The translations under genes were made by a program, and so were the position numbers. Of a stretch of 64,000 nt of DNA, positions 49,459-58,127 are shown piece by piece. The notes beneath the pieces are model-generated. The model was not told the DNA's origin and searched no databases. It was given only the letters and a program-made list of their open reading frames with translations. Each line of letters opens with the position of its first letter. Positions within the stretch are counted from its first letter, which is position 1. The stretch is from Amycolatopsis sp. CA-126428 (GTDB lineage Bacteria; Actinomycetota; Actinomycetes; Mycobacteriales; Pseudonocardiaceae), in the NCBI RefSeq assembly GCF_002904335.1, contig NZ_PPHF01000081.1, positions 22,072 through 86,071 on the forward strand. The letters run 5' to 3'.

Positions 49459-50550
49459 ATGAACGCGCTCGCCGCCGACAGTGACCTGCCCGCCCACGTC
49501 GAGCGCGCGCTGGCCGGGTTCCTCGATCGGGCGGGCACCGCGATCCTCGGGACCGAGCCCACCGTGGCCGCCGGGATCGACGCGCTGCGCGGGTTCGTGC
49601 TGGGCGGTGGCAAGCGCTTGCGCCCGACGTTCGCCTGGTGGGGCTGGCGCGGCGCGGGCGGCGACCCGGCCGGCCCGGACGCCGAGGGCGTGCTGCAGGC
49701 GGTGGCCAGCCTGGAGCTGATCCAGGCGTGCGCGCTGATCCACGACGACCTCATCGACTCCTCCGACTCCCGCCGCGGCAACCCGACCGTGCACATCGCG
49801 GGCGCGAAGCTGCACGCCGACCGCGGCTGGCTCGGCTCCCCCGCCACGTTCGGCCTGGCCACCGCGGTGCTCGTCGGCGACCTGGCGCTGGCCTGGGCGG
49901 ACGACATGTTCGCCGACGCAGCCCTGCCCGCCGAGACCCTGGCCGCGGCCCGCCCGGCCTGGCGCGCGATGCGCACCGAGGTGCTCGCCGGGCAGTACCT
50001 CGACGTTCGCACGCAGGCCACCGGGGACGCCTCCGTCGAGGCCGCGCTCAAGATCGACCGGCTCAAGACCGCCGCCTACACCGTGCAGCGGCCGCTGCAC
50101 CTGGGCGCCGCGCTCGGCGGCGCCGGCCCGGAGCTGATCGCCACGCTGCTGGAGTTCGGCGGCGAGGTCGGCGTGGCGTTCCAGCTGCGCGACGACCTGC
50201 TGGGCGTCTTCGGCGACCCGTCGGTCACCGGCAAGCCCGCCGGCGACGACCTGCGCGAGGGCAAGCGCACCCTGCTCGCCGCCCTCGGCCTGCAGCTCGC
50301 CGCGGAGAAGGGCGAGCAGGCCGCGGCCACCGTGATCGCGGACGCGATCGGTGACACGGACCTGTCCGACGAGGGCGTCGAGACCGTCCGGATGGCGTTG
50401 CAGCAGGTCGGCGCGGTCGACGCGGTCGAGCGCCGGATCGACGAGCTGACGACGGCGGCGATGGCCGCCCTCGACCGCGCGCACCTGGCCGAGCCGGCTC
50501 CCGCCGCGCTGACCGGGCTGGTCGTCAAGGCCACCCAGCGGACGTACTGA
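49459..50550 (+). CDS. crtE: Polyprenyl diphosphate synthase (GGPP synthase, CrtE type)
   Basis: A 363-residue trans-isoprenyl diphosphate synthase. The first Asp-rich motif is in CALIHDDLIDSSDSRRG and the second in QLRDDLLGVFGDPSVTGKPAGDD; GGGKRLRPTF binds the phosphate. Product chain length is not obvious, but the gene is followed by crtI and crtB, so geranylgeranyl diphosphate for carotenoids is expected. ATG 49459 follows GAGG. First gene of a four-gene set. Confidence 0.9.
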   Translation: MNALAADSDLPAHVERALAGFLDRAGTAILGTEPTVAAGIDALRGFVLGGGKRLRPTFAWWGWRGAGGDPAGPDAEGVLQAVASLELIQACALIHDDLIDSSDSRRGNPTVHIAGAKLHADRGWLGSPATFGLATAVLVGDLALAWADDMFADAALPAETLAAARPAWRAMRTEVLAGQYLDVRTQATGDASVEAALKIDRLKTAAYTVQRPLHLGAALGGAGPELIATLLEFGGEVGVAFQLRDDLLGVFGDPSVTGKPAGDDLREGKRTLLAALGLQLAAEKGEQAAATVIADAIGDTDLSDEGVETVRMALQQVGAVDAVERRIDELTTAAMAALDRAHLAEPAPAALTGLVVKATQRTY

Positions 50551-50551
50551 C

Positions 50552-52024
50552 GTGCGGACGATCGACGGTCCGGCCGGCCACGTCGTCGTCATCGGGGCCG
50601 GGTTGGCCGGGCTCTCGGCGGCCCTGCACCTGCTCGGCGCGGGACGGCGCGTCACCCTGCTGGAACAGGCGGACGTCCCGGGCGGGCGGGCCGGGCAGCG
50701 GAGCTTCGACGGCAACGCCGTGGACACCGGCGCGAGCGTGCTCACCATGCCGGAGCTCCTCGAAGAGGCGTTCGCCGCGGTCGGCGAGCCCCTGGCCAAG
50801 AACCTGCGCCTGACCCGGCTCGACCCGGCGTACCGGGCGCGGTTCGCCGACGGCAGCTCCCTGGACCTGCGCACGGACGGCGACGCGATGGAGGCCGAAA
50901 TCCGCGCCTTCGCCGGCGCCCGCGAGGCGGCGGGCTACCGGGCGCTGCGGCGCTGGCTGACCGAGCTGTACGCCGTGCAGAAGGACCACTTCCTGGCGGC
51001 GAACTTCGACTCGCCGCTCGCCCTGGCCCGCCCCGAGCTGGCGAAGCTCGGCGCGCTGGGCGGCTTCGGCAGGCTCGGCCCCCGCGTCGCCCGCTACCTG
51101 CGGGACGAGCGGGTCCGGCGGCTGTTCACCTTCCAGGCGCTCTACGCGGGCCTCGATCCGGCCCGCGCGATCGGCGCGTACGGCGTCATCTCCTACATGG
51201 ACACCGTCGGCGGCGTCTACTACCCCGAAGGCGGGATGGGCGAGATCGGCCGCGCGATGACCGGGGCGGCCACCCGGGCGGGCGCGGACGTGCGGTTCGG
51301 CACCGAAGCCGCGTGGCTCGAACGGGTGAATTCGCGGGTGCGCGCGGTCCGGACGCGCTCGGGCGAGCGGATCGCCTGCGACGCCGTGGTGCTGGCCACC
51401 GAGCTGGGCACGGCCTACCGGCTCCTCGGCGCGCGGCCCCGCCGCCCGCTGCCGCTGCGCTACTCGCCGTCGGCCGTGGTGCTGCACGGGCGCACGAGCG
51501 AAAAGTGGGACCTCGGCCACCACACGATCTTCTTCGGCGGCGCCTGGGAGCGGACGTTCGCCGAGATCATCCGCGAGGGCAGGCTGATGAGCGACCCGTC
51601 GCTGCTGGTCACGCGGCCGACGGCGACCGACCCGGGACTGGCCGGGCGCGGCGGCGAGATCGTCTCGGTGCTCGCGCCCGCGCCGAACCTGCGCCGCGGC
51701 CCGATCGACTGGGACCGCGTCCGCGGGCCGTACCGCGAAGAGCTGCTTCGCACGCTGGAGGCCCGCGGGCTGACCGGTTTCGGCGGCGAGTTCACCATCG
51801 ACGAGACGATCACCCCGGCGGACTGGGCGGCGCGCGGCCTCATGGCCGGGACGCCGTTCTCGCTGGCGCACACGTTCGGCCAGACGGGGCCGTTCCGGCC
51901 GGCGAACCTGGTCCGCGCGGCCGGGAACGTCGTGCTGGCCGGCTGCGGCACCACCCCCGGCGTCGGCATCCCGCCGGTGCTCATCTCCGGACGACTGGCG
52001 GCGGAAAGGATCACCGGCCGGTGA
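50552..52024 (+). CDS. crtI: Phytoene desaturase
   Basis: A 490-residue FAD oxidoreductase. The dinucleotide motif VVIGAGLAGLSAALHLL is at residues ~11-27, the CrtI-type continuation LLEQADVPGGRAG follows, and the C-terminal FAD motif is in ANLVRAAGNVVLAGCGTTPGVGIPPVLISGRLAAERI region. It converts phytoene to coloured carotenes, probably lycopene or neurosporene. GTG 50552 lies one base after the crtE stop. Overlaps crtB by GTGA. Confidence 0.92.
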   Translation: MRTIDGPAGHVVVIGAGLAGLSAALHLLGAGRRVTLLEQADVPGGRAGQRSFDGNAVDTGASVLTMPELLEEAFAAVGEPLAKNLRLTRLDPAYRARFADGSSLDLRTDGDAMEAEIRAFAGAREAAGYRALRRWLTELYAVQKDHFLAANFDSPLALARPELAKLGALGGFGRLGPRVARYLRDERVRRLFTFQALYAGLDPARAIGAYGVISYMDTVGGVYYPEGGMGEIGRAMTGAATRAGADVRFGTEAAWLERVNSRVRAVRTRSGERIACDAVVLATELGTAYRLLGARPRRPLPLRYSPSAVVLHGRTSEKWDLGHHTIFFGGAWERTFAEIIREGRLMSDPSLLVTRPTATDPGLAGRGGEIVSVLAPAPNLRRGPIDWDRVRGPYREELLRTLEARGLTGFGGEFTIDETITPADWAARGLMAGTPFSLAHTFGQTGPFRPANLVRAAGNVVLAGCGTTPGVGIPPVLISGRLAAERITGR

Positions 52025-52947
52025 ACGAACTCGACGCGGCGGGCATCACCGAACCGGCCCTGCGCGCCGCCTACACCGAGTGCCGCCGCATCAACGCCCA
52101 CTACGGCCGCACGTTCTTCCTCGCGACGCGGCTGCTGCCGGCCCGGGCCCGGCCCGCCGCGCACACGCTCTACGGGTTCGCGCGGATGGCCGACGAACTG
52201 GTCGACAACCCGGCGCCGGGGACCGACCCGGCGGCTTCCCTCGACCGGGTCGGCGACCTGGTCGACGTCGTCTTCGCGGGCGGGACCCCGGCCGACCCGG
52301 TGCTCGTCGCGTTGTCCGACACCGTGCGGCGCTACGAACTCTCCCGAGAGTTGTTCGACGCGTTCCTGAAGTCGATGCGGATGGACCTTTCACCGGTCGA
52401 GTACGCGACCTTCGCCGAGCTGGGCGACTACATGTACGGCTCGGCCGCGGTGATCGGGCTGCAGATGCTGCCGGTGTTCGGCACGGTGGGCGCCTTGGCG
52501 GACGCCGAGCCGGGCGCGATCGCGCTGGGCGAGGCGTTCCAGCTGACGAACTTCCTGCGCGACGTCGGCGAGGACCTCGACCGGGGACGGCTCTACCTGC
52601 CGCTGGCCGAGCTGGCCGCGTTCGGCGTTTCGCGTGAACTGCTCGAGGCGCGACGACCCGATCCGCGGATCCGGGCGGCGATGGCGTACTTCGTCGCGCG
52701 GACCCGGGCGGTGTACCGGCGGGCCGAAGCGGGCGTGGCGTTGCTGCGTCCCGAATCGCGGCCGTGCGTGCGGACGGCGTTGACGCTGTACCAGGGCATC
52801 CTCGACGAGATCGTCGCGCTGGACTACGACATCCTGACGCGGCGCGCGGTGGTGCCGAAGCGGCGCAGGCTGGTGGTGGCGCTGCCCCGGCTGGCCACGG
52901 TCTGGGCGCGCGAAACGGCCGGGCGCGGTCGTAGGCTGCGATCATGA
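52021..52947 (+). CDS. crtB: Phytoene synthase
   Basis: A 308-residue squalene/phytoene synthase that couples two GGPP molecules. The first Asp-rich motif is in YGFARMADELVDNPAP and the second in FQLTNFLRDVGEDLDRGRLYLP; MYGSAAVIGLQML is the characteristic central helix. GTG 52021 overlaps the crtI stop. No carotene cyclase or ketolase gene follows in the window, so the end product from this cluster alone would be linear. Confidence 0.94.
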   Translation: MNELDAAGITEPALRAAYTECRRINAHYGRTFFLATRLLPARARPAAHTLYGFARMADELVDNPAPGTDPAASLDRVGDLVDVVFAGGTPADPVLVALSDTVRRYELSRELFDAFLKSMRMDLSPVEYATFAELGDYMYGSAAVIGLQMLPVFGTVGALADAEPGAIALGEAFQLTNFLRDVGEDLDRGRLYLPLAELAAFGVSRELLEARRPDPRIRAAMAYFVARTRAVYRRAEAGVALLRPESRPCVRTALTLYQGILDEIVALDYDILTRRAVVPKRRRLVVALPRLATVWARETAGRGRRLRS

Positions 52948-53723
52948 CCGAACGACGCATCCGGATCGGCTTGCAGCTCCAGCCGCAGCACGCCGACTAC
53001 GACAGCATCCGGCGCACCGCGTCGGCCGCCGAAGAGCTCGGCGCCGACATCGTTTTCAACTGGGACCACTTCTACCCGCTCTACGGTGACCCCGAAGGCA
53101 AGCACTTCGAGTGCTGGACGATGCTCGGCGCGTGGGCGGAGTCGACGTCCCGGGTGGAGATCGGCGCGCTCGTCACCTGCAACAGCTACCGCAACCCGGA
53201 GCTGCTCGCCGACATGGCCCGCACGGTCGACCACATCTCCGGCGGCCGGCTCATCCTCGGCATCGGCTCCGGCTGGTTCGAGAAGGACTACGACGAGTAC
53301 GGCTACGAGTTCGGCACCGCCGGTGGCCGGCTCGACGACCTCGCGGAGTCCCTGCCCCGGATCGAAAGCAGGCTCGGCAAGCTGAACCCGGCGCCGACCC
53401 GCAAGATCCCGGTGCTGATCGGCGGCGGCGGCGAAAAGAAGACCCTCAAGCTGGTGGCCAAGCACGGCGACATCTGGCACGGCTTCGGCGACCCGGAGGT
53501 CGTCAGCCGCAAGGTCGAGATCCTGGACCGGCACTGCGCGGACGTCGGCCGCGACCCGGCCGAGATCGAGCGTTCCTGCGGCGTGCAGGGCGAGCCGGAC
53601 GAGCTGGGCCCGAAGCTCCTGGAGCTGGGTGTCACGACGTTCACCGTCGGCGTGGGCGGCCCGGACTACGACCTGGGTGCCCTCGAGAAGTGGATCGCCT
53701 GGCGCGACAAGACCCAGGGCTGA
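52944..53723 (+). CDS. LLM-class F420-dependent oxidoreductase coupled to crtB
   Basis: A 259-residue luciferase-like oxidoreductase. Typical F420-type segments: IRIGLQLQPQHADYDSIRR, IVFNWDHFYPLYG, GALVTCNSYRNPELLADMARTVDHISGGRLILGIGSGWFEKDY split, and IPVLIGGGGEKKTLKLVAKHGD. ATG 52944 overlaps the crtB stop (ATGA). The coupling places it in the carotenoid operon, so it could modify a carotenoid, but F420 oxidoreductases are numerous in actinomycetes and this may be chance. Confidence 0.88.
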   Translation: MTERRIRIGLQLQPQHADYDSIRRTASAAEELGADIVFNWDHFYPLYGDPEGKHFECWTMLGAWAESTSRVEIGALVTCNSYRNPELLADMARTVDHISGGRLILGIGSGWFEKDYDEYGYEFGTAGGRLDDLAESLPRIESRLGKLNPAPTRKIPVLIGGGGEKKTLKLVAKHGDIWHGFGDPEVVSRKVEILDRHCADVGRDPAEIERSCGVQGEPDELGPKLLELGVTTFTVGVGGPDYDLGALEKWIAWRDKTQG

Positions 53724-53728
53724 GTTTT

Positions 53729-54250
53729 TCACGATCGCGCCCGGTGCGCGGCGACGCGTTCGCGTGTCGCGCACCGGGGCGAGCAGTACCGCCGCGGGCT
53801 GCCGCCGCCCGTGTGCGCGAACGGCTTCCCGCACATCGGTGACGCGCACAGCCCTCCCGGGACGTCCTGGCGCGCCGCCAGCAGCGCCGCCAGCCCCAGC
53901 GCGGACGACGTCACCAGCCACGCGCCCCACGGCCCGTCGTCGGCCGCGTCCGCGTGCAGGTGCCAGCCGTAACCCTCTTCGTGGTCGGTCAAGCGCGGCG
54001 GGCCCGCGTACGCCGCGAACAACGCGTTCAGCACCGAAGCCGCCGAAGCGACATCGCGCGCCGCGAAGACTTCGCGCAGCTCCAGCGCCGCCGCCCGCAG
54101 GTCCGCGACGTCTTCCGGCGACAGCGCCGGCTCCGGTTCGCCGTGTTCGCGCAGGACCCGGGCGACCGCGGCCGGGTCGGGGGCCGGGGCCAGCAACACG
54201 ATCAGCAGGTCCACCGCGCGCTGCACGGAATCCCGGTGCGGAAAGGCCAT
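53729..54250 (-). CDS. CGNR zinc-finger (ABATE domain) regulator
   Basis: A 173-residue protein. The N-terminal ABATE-like helical domain (LLIVLLAPAPDPAAVARVLREHG ... LRAAALELREVFAARD) is followed by a C-terminal CGNR zinc finger: CASPMCGKPFAHTGGG ... RRYCSPRCATRERVAAHRAR, with four cysteines and the CGNR-like turn. Proteins of this type act as regulators of a neighbouring gene. ATG 54250 is separated from the operator by 9 bases and its transcript is probably leaderless. It diverges from an MFS gene. Confidence 0.88.
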   Translation of the reverse strand: MAFPHRDSVQRAVDLLIVLLAPAPDPAAVARVLREHGEPEPALSPEDVADLRAAALELREVFAARDVASAASVLNALFAAYAGPPRLTDHEEGYGWHLHADAADDGPWGAWLVTSSALGLAALLAARQDVPGGLCASPMCGKPFAHTGGGSPRRYCSPRCATRERVAAHRARS

Positions 54251-54259
54251 GCCCCATTG

Positions 54260-54286
54260 TAACGTCTTGTCAGTGATAAGACGTTA
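54260..54286. promoter_or_regulatory. Perfect 27-bp operator shared by CGNR regulator and MFS gene
   Basis: TAACGTCTT (54260-54268) and AAGACGTTA (54278-54286) are perfect inverted arms around a 9-base centre. On the plus strand TAACGT (54260-54265) is a -10-like hexamer 7 bases before GTG 54273; on the minus strand TACAAT (54256-54261) is 5 bases before ATG 54250. One bound dimer would block both promoters. Confidence 0.8.
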
Positions 54287-55733
54287 CCTCGTCGGCGCCA
54301 CGCTCGCCCGGACCGGTGACGAGCTCTCCGGGCCCGCGCTGCTCCTGCTCGGGATGACCGCGGGCCCGCACGCCGGTGCGGCGCTGCTCGCCGGGCTGAC
54401 CGCGGCCGCCGCCGTGGGCGGACCGGTGTTCGGCACCCTGCTGGACCGCAGCGCGACCCCGGGACGGCTGCTCGCCGGCGCACTCGGTGGCTACGCGGGC
54501 GGGATCGCGCTGGTCGCCGCCGTGTTCGGCCGCCTGCCGCTGGAAGCCGTCGTCGCGGTGGCGGTCGTGACCGGCCTGCTCAACCCGGCCATCGCCGGCG
54601 GCTGGACCGCGCAGCTGCCCGCGGTCGCCGGGCCCGCCCTGCCGAAGGCCGGCCGCCTCGACGCCATGACGTTCACCGCCGCCGCGCTCGCCGGGCCCGG
54701 GCTGGCCGGGCTCCTCGGCGGGCCGGCCGGGCTCGTGGCCGCGGTCGGCCTGGTCACCGCGGCGGTCCCGGTGGCGTGGTCCCTGCCGAAGCGGTCACCC
54801 GGGAAGACCCGCCTCAAGGACGGCTTCAGGGTTCTGGTCCGCAACGCACCGCTGCGGCAGGCGACCGCCGCCTCGACGTTTTCCTGCGCCGGGATCGGCA
54901 TGGTCACCGTGTGTTACCCGCTGCTGGGCGCGGCGCACCTGCGCGGCCCGGCTGACGGCGCGCTGCTGCTGACCGTCCTGGCCGTGGCGTCCCTGCTGGC
55001 CAACGCGATCCTCGCGAAGAAGCCGCTGCCGTGGGCACCCGACCGGATCGTCCGGCTGAGCACGCTCCTGCTGGCGGTGAGCTGCCTCGTCGCCGCGAGC
55101 GGGCACGGCGTCATCGTCGCGGCCGTGCTGGCCGGATTCGCCGAAGGTCCGCAGCTCACGGCGTTGTTCGCGATCCGCCACCGCGAAGCGCCGGAGCACG
55201 TCCGCGCGCAGGTGTTCACGACCGCGGCGAGCGTGAAGATCACCGGGCTGGCCGCGGGAGCGGCGCTGGCCGGCCCCCTCGCGGCGTGGTCGCTCCCGGG
55301 GTGCCTGCTGACCGCGGCGGCCGTTCAGCTGCTCGCGGCGGCAACCCTTTTCACCAGGTCAGAACGCCATCGCCTGGGCGCGCCGCTTGACCTCGGTGCC
55401 GTGGCTGGTCCGCAGCGCGTTGATGGGCGTGCTCCCGGGCAGCGTGTCGTCCTCGGTGAACAGCCACCGCAGCATCTCGGTCCGGGAGAACCCGGAGTCG
55501 GCGAGCACGGTGATCGTCCCGGTCAGGCCCTTGACGACGCCGTCCTTGACGAAGAAGTCGCCGGGCACGCACAGTTCGCCGCGGCGCCGGACCGCGATCA
55601 GCTGCCCGTCGCGCAGCATCTGCCGGACCTTGTTGGTCGAGGTCCCGAGGACGGTCGCCACCTCCGTCAGCGGAAGGACCGCGATGGCGGTGTCGAGGAT
55701 GTCTTCGGCGACAGGAATCCCACTCACAGGTGA
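54273..55733 (+). CDS. MFS transporter with antisense-overlapping C-terminal extension
   Basis: From GTG 54273 the protein reads VIRRYLVGATLARTGDELSG, the standard start of this MFS group, and has ~11-12 hydrophobic segments to about residue 360 (AAVQLLAAATLFTRSERH). The frame then remains open for ~125 more residues, Gly/Arg/Asp-rich and not membrane-like, which are the antisense of the Rv2175c-like gene (55359-55736). The family length is about 360-400, so the tail is likely dispensable. The CGNR regulator and shared operator make this a drug- or metabolite-responsive efflux module, by inference. Confidence 0.82.
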   Translation: MIRRYLVGATLARTGDELSGPALLLLGMTAGPHAGAALLAGLTAAAAVGGPVFGTLLDRSATPGRLLAGALGGYAGGIALVAAVFGRLPLEAVVAVAVVTGLLNPAIAGGWTAQLPAVAGPALPKAGRLDAMTFTAAALAGPGLAGLLGGPAGLVAAVGLVTAAVPVAWSLPKRSPGKTRLKDGFRVLVRNAPLRQATAASTFSCAGIGMVTVCYPLLGAAHLRGPADGALLLTVLAVASLLANAILAKKPLPWAPDRIVRLSTLLLAVSCLVAASGHGVIVAAVLAGFAEGPQLTALFAIRHREAPEHVRAQVFTTAASVKITGLAAGAALAGPLAAWSLPGCLLTAAAVQLLAAATLFTRSERHRLGAPLDLGAVAGPQRVDGRAPGQRVVLGEQPPQHLGPGEPGVGEHGDRPGQALDDAVLDEEVAGHAQFAAAPDRDQLPVAQHLPDLVGRGPEDGRHLRQRKDRDGGVEDVFGDRNPTHR

Positions 55734-55736
55734 CAC
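55359..55736 (-). CDS. Rv2175c-like DNA-binding protein
   Basis: A 125-residue protein from GTG 55736. It has the Rv2175c winged helix (LPLTEVATVLGTSTNKVRQMLRDGQLIAVRRRGELCVPGDFFVKDG) and the C-terminal region LADSGFSRTEMLRWLFTEDDTLPGSTPINALRTSHGTEVKRRAQAMAF; both pieces are typical. In mycobacteria the protein is phosphorylated by the adjacent kinase PknL, which reduces DNA binding. Here a PASTA kinase diverges from it, 95 bases away, preserving that arrangement. Confidence 0.87.
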   Translation of the reverse strand: MSPVSGIPVAEDILDTAIAVLPLTEVATVLGTSTNKVRQMLRDGQLIAVRRRGELCVPGDFFVKDGVVKGLTGTITVLADSGFSRTEMLRWLFTEDDTLPGSTPINALRTSHGTEVKRRAQAMAF

Positions 55737-55830
55737 TGTGCCACATTCCGTCCCCTCACCCGCTAGTGCGCATGGGTGACCCGCGAGGTCTCCTCCACGA
55801 GGCGTGCGCGGTTCCGTACGATCCATACTC

Positions 55831-57864
55831 GTGACACGCACCCAACCCAGCCTGGTCGGCACGCTTTTGGAGCGGCGCTACCGGGTGGACCGGCTGCTCG
55901 CCCACGGCGGAATGTCTTCCGTCTATCGGGGGACGGACACCCGGCTGGACCGTCCGGTCGCGATCAAGATCATGGACCCGCGCTTCGCGGACGACCGGTC
56001 GTTCGTCGACCGGTTCGTGCGGGAGGCGCAGTCCGCGGCGCAGCTGCACCACCCGCACGTCGTGGCGGTGCACGACCAGGGCTTCGACCTGCCCCAGGGT
56101 GCGGAGTCGGGCCTGGCGTTCCTGGTGATGGAGCTGGTCGACGGCGGGACGCTGCGCGACCTGCTGGCCGACCACGGCCCGCTGGACGTCGCGCTGGCGC
56201 TGAGCGTCGCCGAGCCCGTGCTGTCGGCGCTGGCCGCCGCGCACCGGGCCGGCCTGGTGCACCGGGACGTGAAGCCGGAGAACGTGCTGATCGGCCGGGT
56301 CGGGCAGCACACCGGCGGGGCGGTGAAGGTCGCGGACTTCGGCCTGGTGCGGGCCGTGGCGAGCGCGGGCACGACCAGTTCGAGCGTCATCCTGGGCACG
56401 GTCGCCTACCTCTCCCCCGAGCAGGTCGCCACCGGCGCGGCGTCCTCGCGCGGTGACGTCTACTCGGCCGGGATCCTGCTGTACGAAATGCTGACCGGCC
56501 GGGTGCCCTACACCGGCGACACCGCCATCTCGGTGGCCTACCGGCACGTGAACGACGACGTGCCGCGGCCGAGCGAGCTGCGCCCGGACCTGCCGCCGGC
56601 GCTCGACGACCTGGTCGTGCGCGCGACGCGGCGGGACCCGCAGCTGCGCCCGGCCGACGCCGGGGAGTTCCTCACCGAGCTGACCGCGGTGCGCGCCCAG
56701 CTGGGGCTGCTGCCGGTGACCGTGCCGATCCCGGTGTCCCACGGCCAGGGCGACCTCGCCGACACCGAGCGCACGCTGCCGCGGATCCCGCAGGTGCCGG
56801 ACACCGAGAAGACGATGCCGGTGCACCGGCCGAACGCGACCCGGGCGCTGAGCCACGCCGCTCCCCCGGCGATCGCGCCCTCGCTCACCCCGCCGCTCAC
56901 CCCGCCACCGCCGCGGCGGCGCAGCCGGCCCGAGCCGGAGAAGCCGCAGGACAACCGCAAGCGGATCCTGGTGATCGTGGCCGCGGTGCTGCTGCTCGGC
57001 GGGCTGATCGGGGCGTTCGCCTTCATCCTCACCGACACCGGCGGCGAAAAGACCGCGCAGGTGCCGAAGCTGGTCGGGCTGAACCAGGCCGCGGCCGGTG
57101 ACGCGCTGCGGGCGGTGAAGCTGAACCCGCGGTTCAGCCAGGAGTACGACAACACGGCGCCGTCGAACACCGTGCTGCGCGCCGACCCGGCCGAGGGCAC
57201 GACGCTGTCGCCGAACGCGACGGTCTCGGTGGTGCTGTCGAAGGGCCGCCCGCAGGTGCCGGACATCCGGCCGGGCACCGCGCTGCCCGACGCCCAGCAG
57301 GCGATCAAGGCGGCCCAGCTGACCCCGGTCCGCGGGACCGACGACTTCGACGCCGAAGTCCCGCAGGGCGCGGTCATCCGCACCACGCCGGCGGCGGGCA
57401 GCCAGCTGACCATCGGCGGCCAGGTCACGATCACCGTGTCGAAGGGCCCGATCCCGCTGCCGCCGGTCCCGGACGTCGTGGGCCGGTCCAAGGACGAGGC
57501 GTTCGGCCTGCTGCAGCAGGCCGGGTTCGAGCCGTTCCAGGCGGGCGAGGAGTTCAAGCAGGACGTCCCGGCCGGCGCCGTCACCCGGACCGACCCGCCG
57601 GCGAACGCCACGGCCAAGGCCAAGCGGATCGGCGTGTTCGTCAACAACGCCGTCCAGGTGCCGGACGTCCGGTTCCGCTCGTTCGAGGACGCCCAGAAGA
57701 TCTTGGAGCAGGCCGGCCTGAAGGCCGACCGCGACGGCGGCCGCGGCCGCGGTCCCGGCGGCGGTGGCGGCGGCGGGTTCGACTTCGTCTTCCAGCAGGA
57801 CCCCGCGCCGGGCACGTTCGTGGCGAAGAACTCCAAGGTCAAGCTGAAGGGCTTCGGGGGATGA
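55831..57864 (+). CDS. pknL: PknL-type membrane Ser/Thr kinase with PASTA repeats
   Basis: A 677-residue kinase. The cytoplasmic kinase domain (residues ~14-275) has the Gly-rich loop LAHGGMSSVY, Lys in VAIKIMD, HRDVKPENVLI, ADFGLV and the activation-loop end GTVAYLSPEQ. A Pro-rich juxtamembrane stretch, one TM helix (ILVIVAAVLLLGGLIGAFAFIL) and four extracellular PASTA repeats (VPKLVGLNQAAAGDALRAV; VPDIRPGTALPDAQQAIKA; VPDVVGRSKDEAFGLLQQA; VPDVRFRSFEDAQKILEQA) follow. A Gly-rich insert lies in the last repeat. GTG 55831 is 8 bases after TACGAT, suggesting leaderless translation. Confidence 0.92.
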   Translation: MTRTQPSLVGTLLERRYRVDRLLAHGGMSSVYRGTDTRLDRPVAIKIMDPRFADDRSFVDRFVREAQSAAQLHHPHVVAVHDQGFDLPQGAESGLAFLVMELVDGGTLRDLLADHGPLDVALALSVAEPVLSALAAAHRAGLVHRDVKPENVLIGRVGQHTGGAVKVADFGLVRAVASAGTTSSSVILGTVAYLSPEQVATGAASSRGDVYSAGILLYEMLTGRVPYTGDTAISVAYRHVNDDVPRPSELRPDLPPALDDLVVRATRRDPQLRPADAGEFLTELTAVRAQLGLLPVTVPIPVSHGQGDLADTERTLPRIPQVPDTEKTMPVHRPNATRALSHAAPPAIAPSLTPPLTPPPPRRRSRPEPEKPQDNRKRILVIVAAVLLLGGLIGAFAFILTDTGGEKTAQVPKLVGLNQAAAGDALRAVKLNPRFSQEYDNTAPSNTVLRADPAEGTTLSPNATVSVVLSKGRPQVPDIRPGTALPDAQQAIKAAQLTPVRGTDDFDAEVPQGAVIRTTPAAGSQLTIGGQVTITVSKGPIPLPPVPDVVGRSKDEAFGLLQQAGFEPFQAGEEFKQDVPAGAVTRTDPPANATAKAKRIGVFVNNAVQVPDVRFRSFEDAQKILEQAGLKADRDGGRGRGPGGGGGGGFDFVFQQDPAPGTFVAKNSKVKLKGFGG

Positions 57865-58070
57865 TCGGCAGCCGGGGCCGCGTGACGGGCACGATCGGCC
57901 CCGGCCTCATCGGTGAGGTGCTCCTGAACGTCCGGGGCGGCACGGAGGCGTTCTACGCGTATCCGGCCGACCCGGAGGAGACGTTCACGTCGGGAACGCA
58001 GGTGCTGGTGGTCGACTTCGAACCCCCGCGCACGGTTTACGTCGAACGCTGGCAACCCCTGAGCCGCTGA
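57861..58070 (+). CDS. Short NfeD-like OB-fold protein
   Basis: A 69-residue all-beta protein: MIGSRGRVTGTIGPGLIGEV, LNVRGGTEAFYAYP, GTQVLVVDFEPPRTVYVERW. This matches the soluble OB-fold domain of NfeD, without the membrane part. ATG 57861 overlaps the kinase stop (ATGA). It precedes a flotillin gene, matching the known NfeD-SPFH pairing, so it probably helps the flotillin at the membrane. Truncated NfeD proteins of this size occur beside actinobacterial flotillins. Confidence 0.8.
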   Translation: MIGSRGRVTGTIGPGLIGEVLLNVRGGTEAFYAYPADPEETFTSGTQVLVVDFEPPRTVYVERWQPLSR

Positions 58071-58127
58071 CGGCGTGGAAGAGGCACCACCACACCACAA
58101 CAGAACAGAGCAAGGGGGGTCGGTGCC

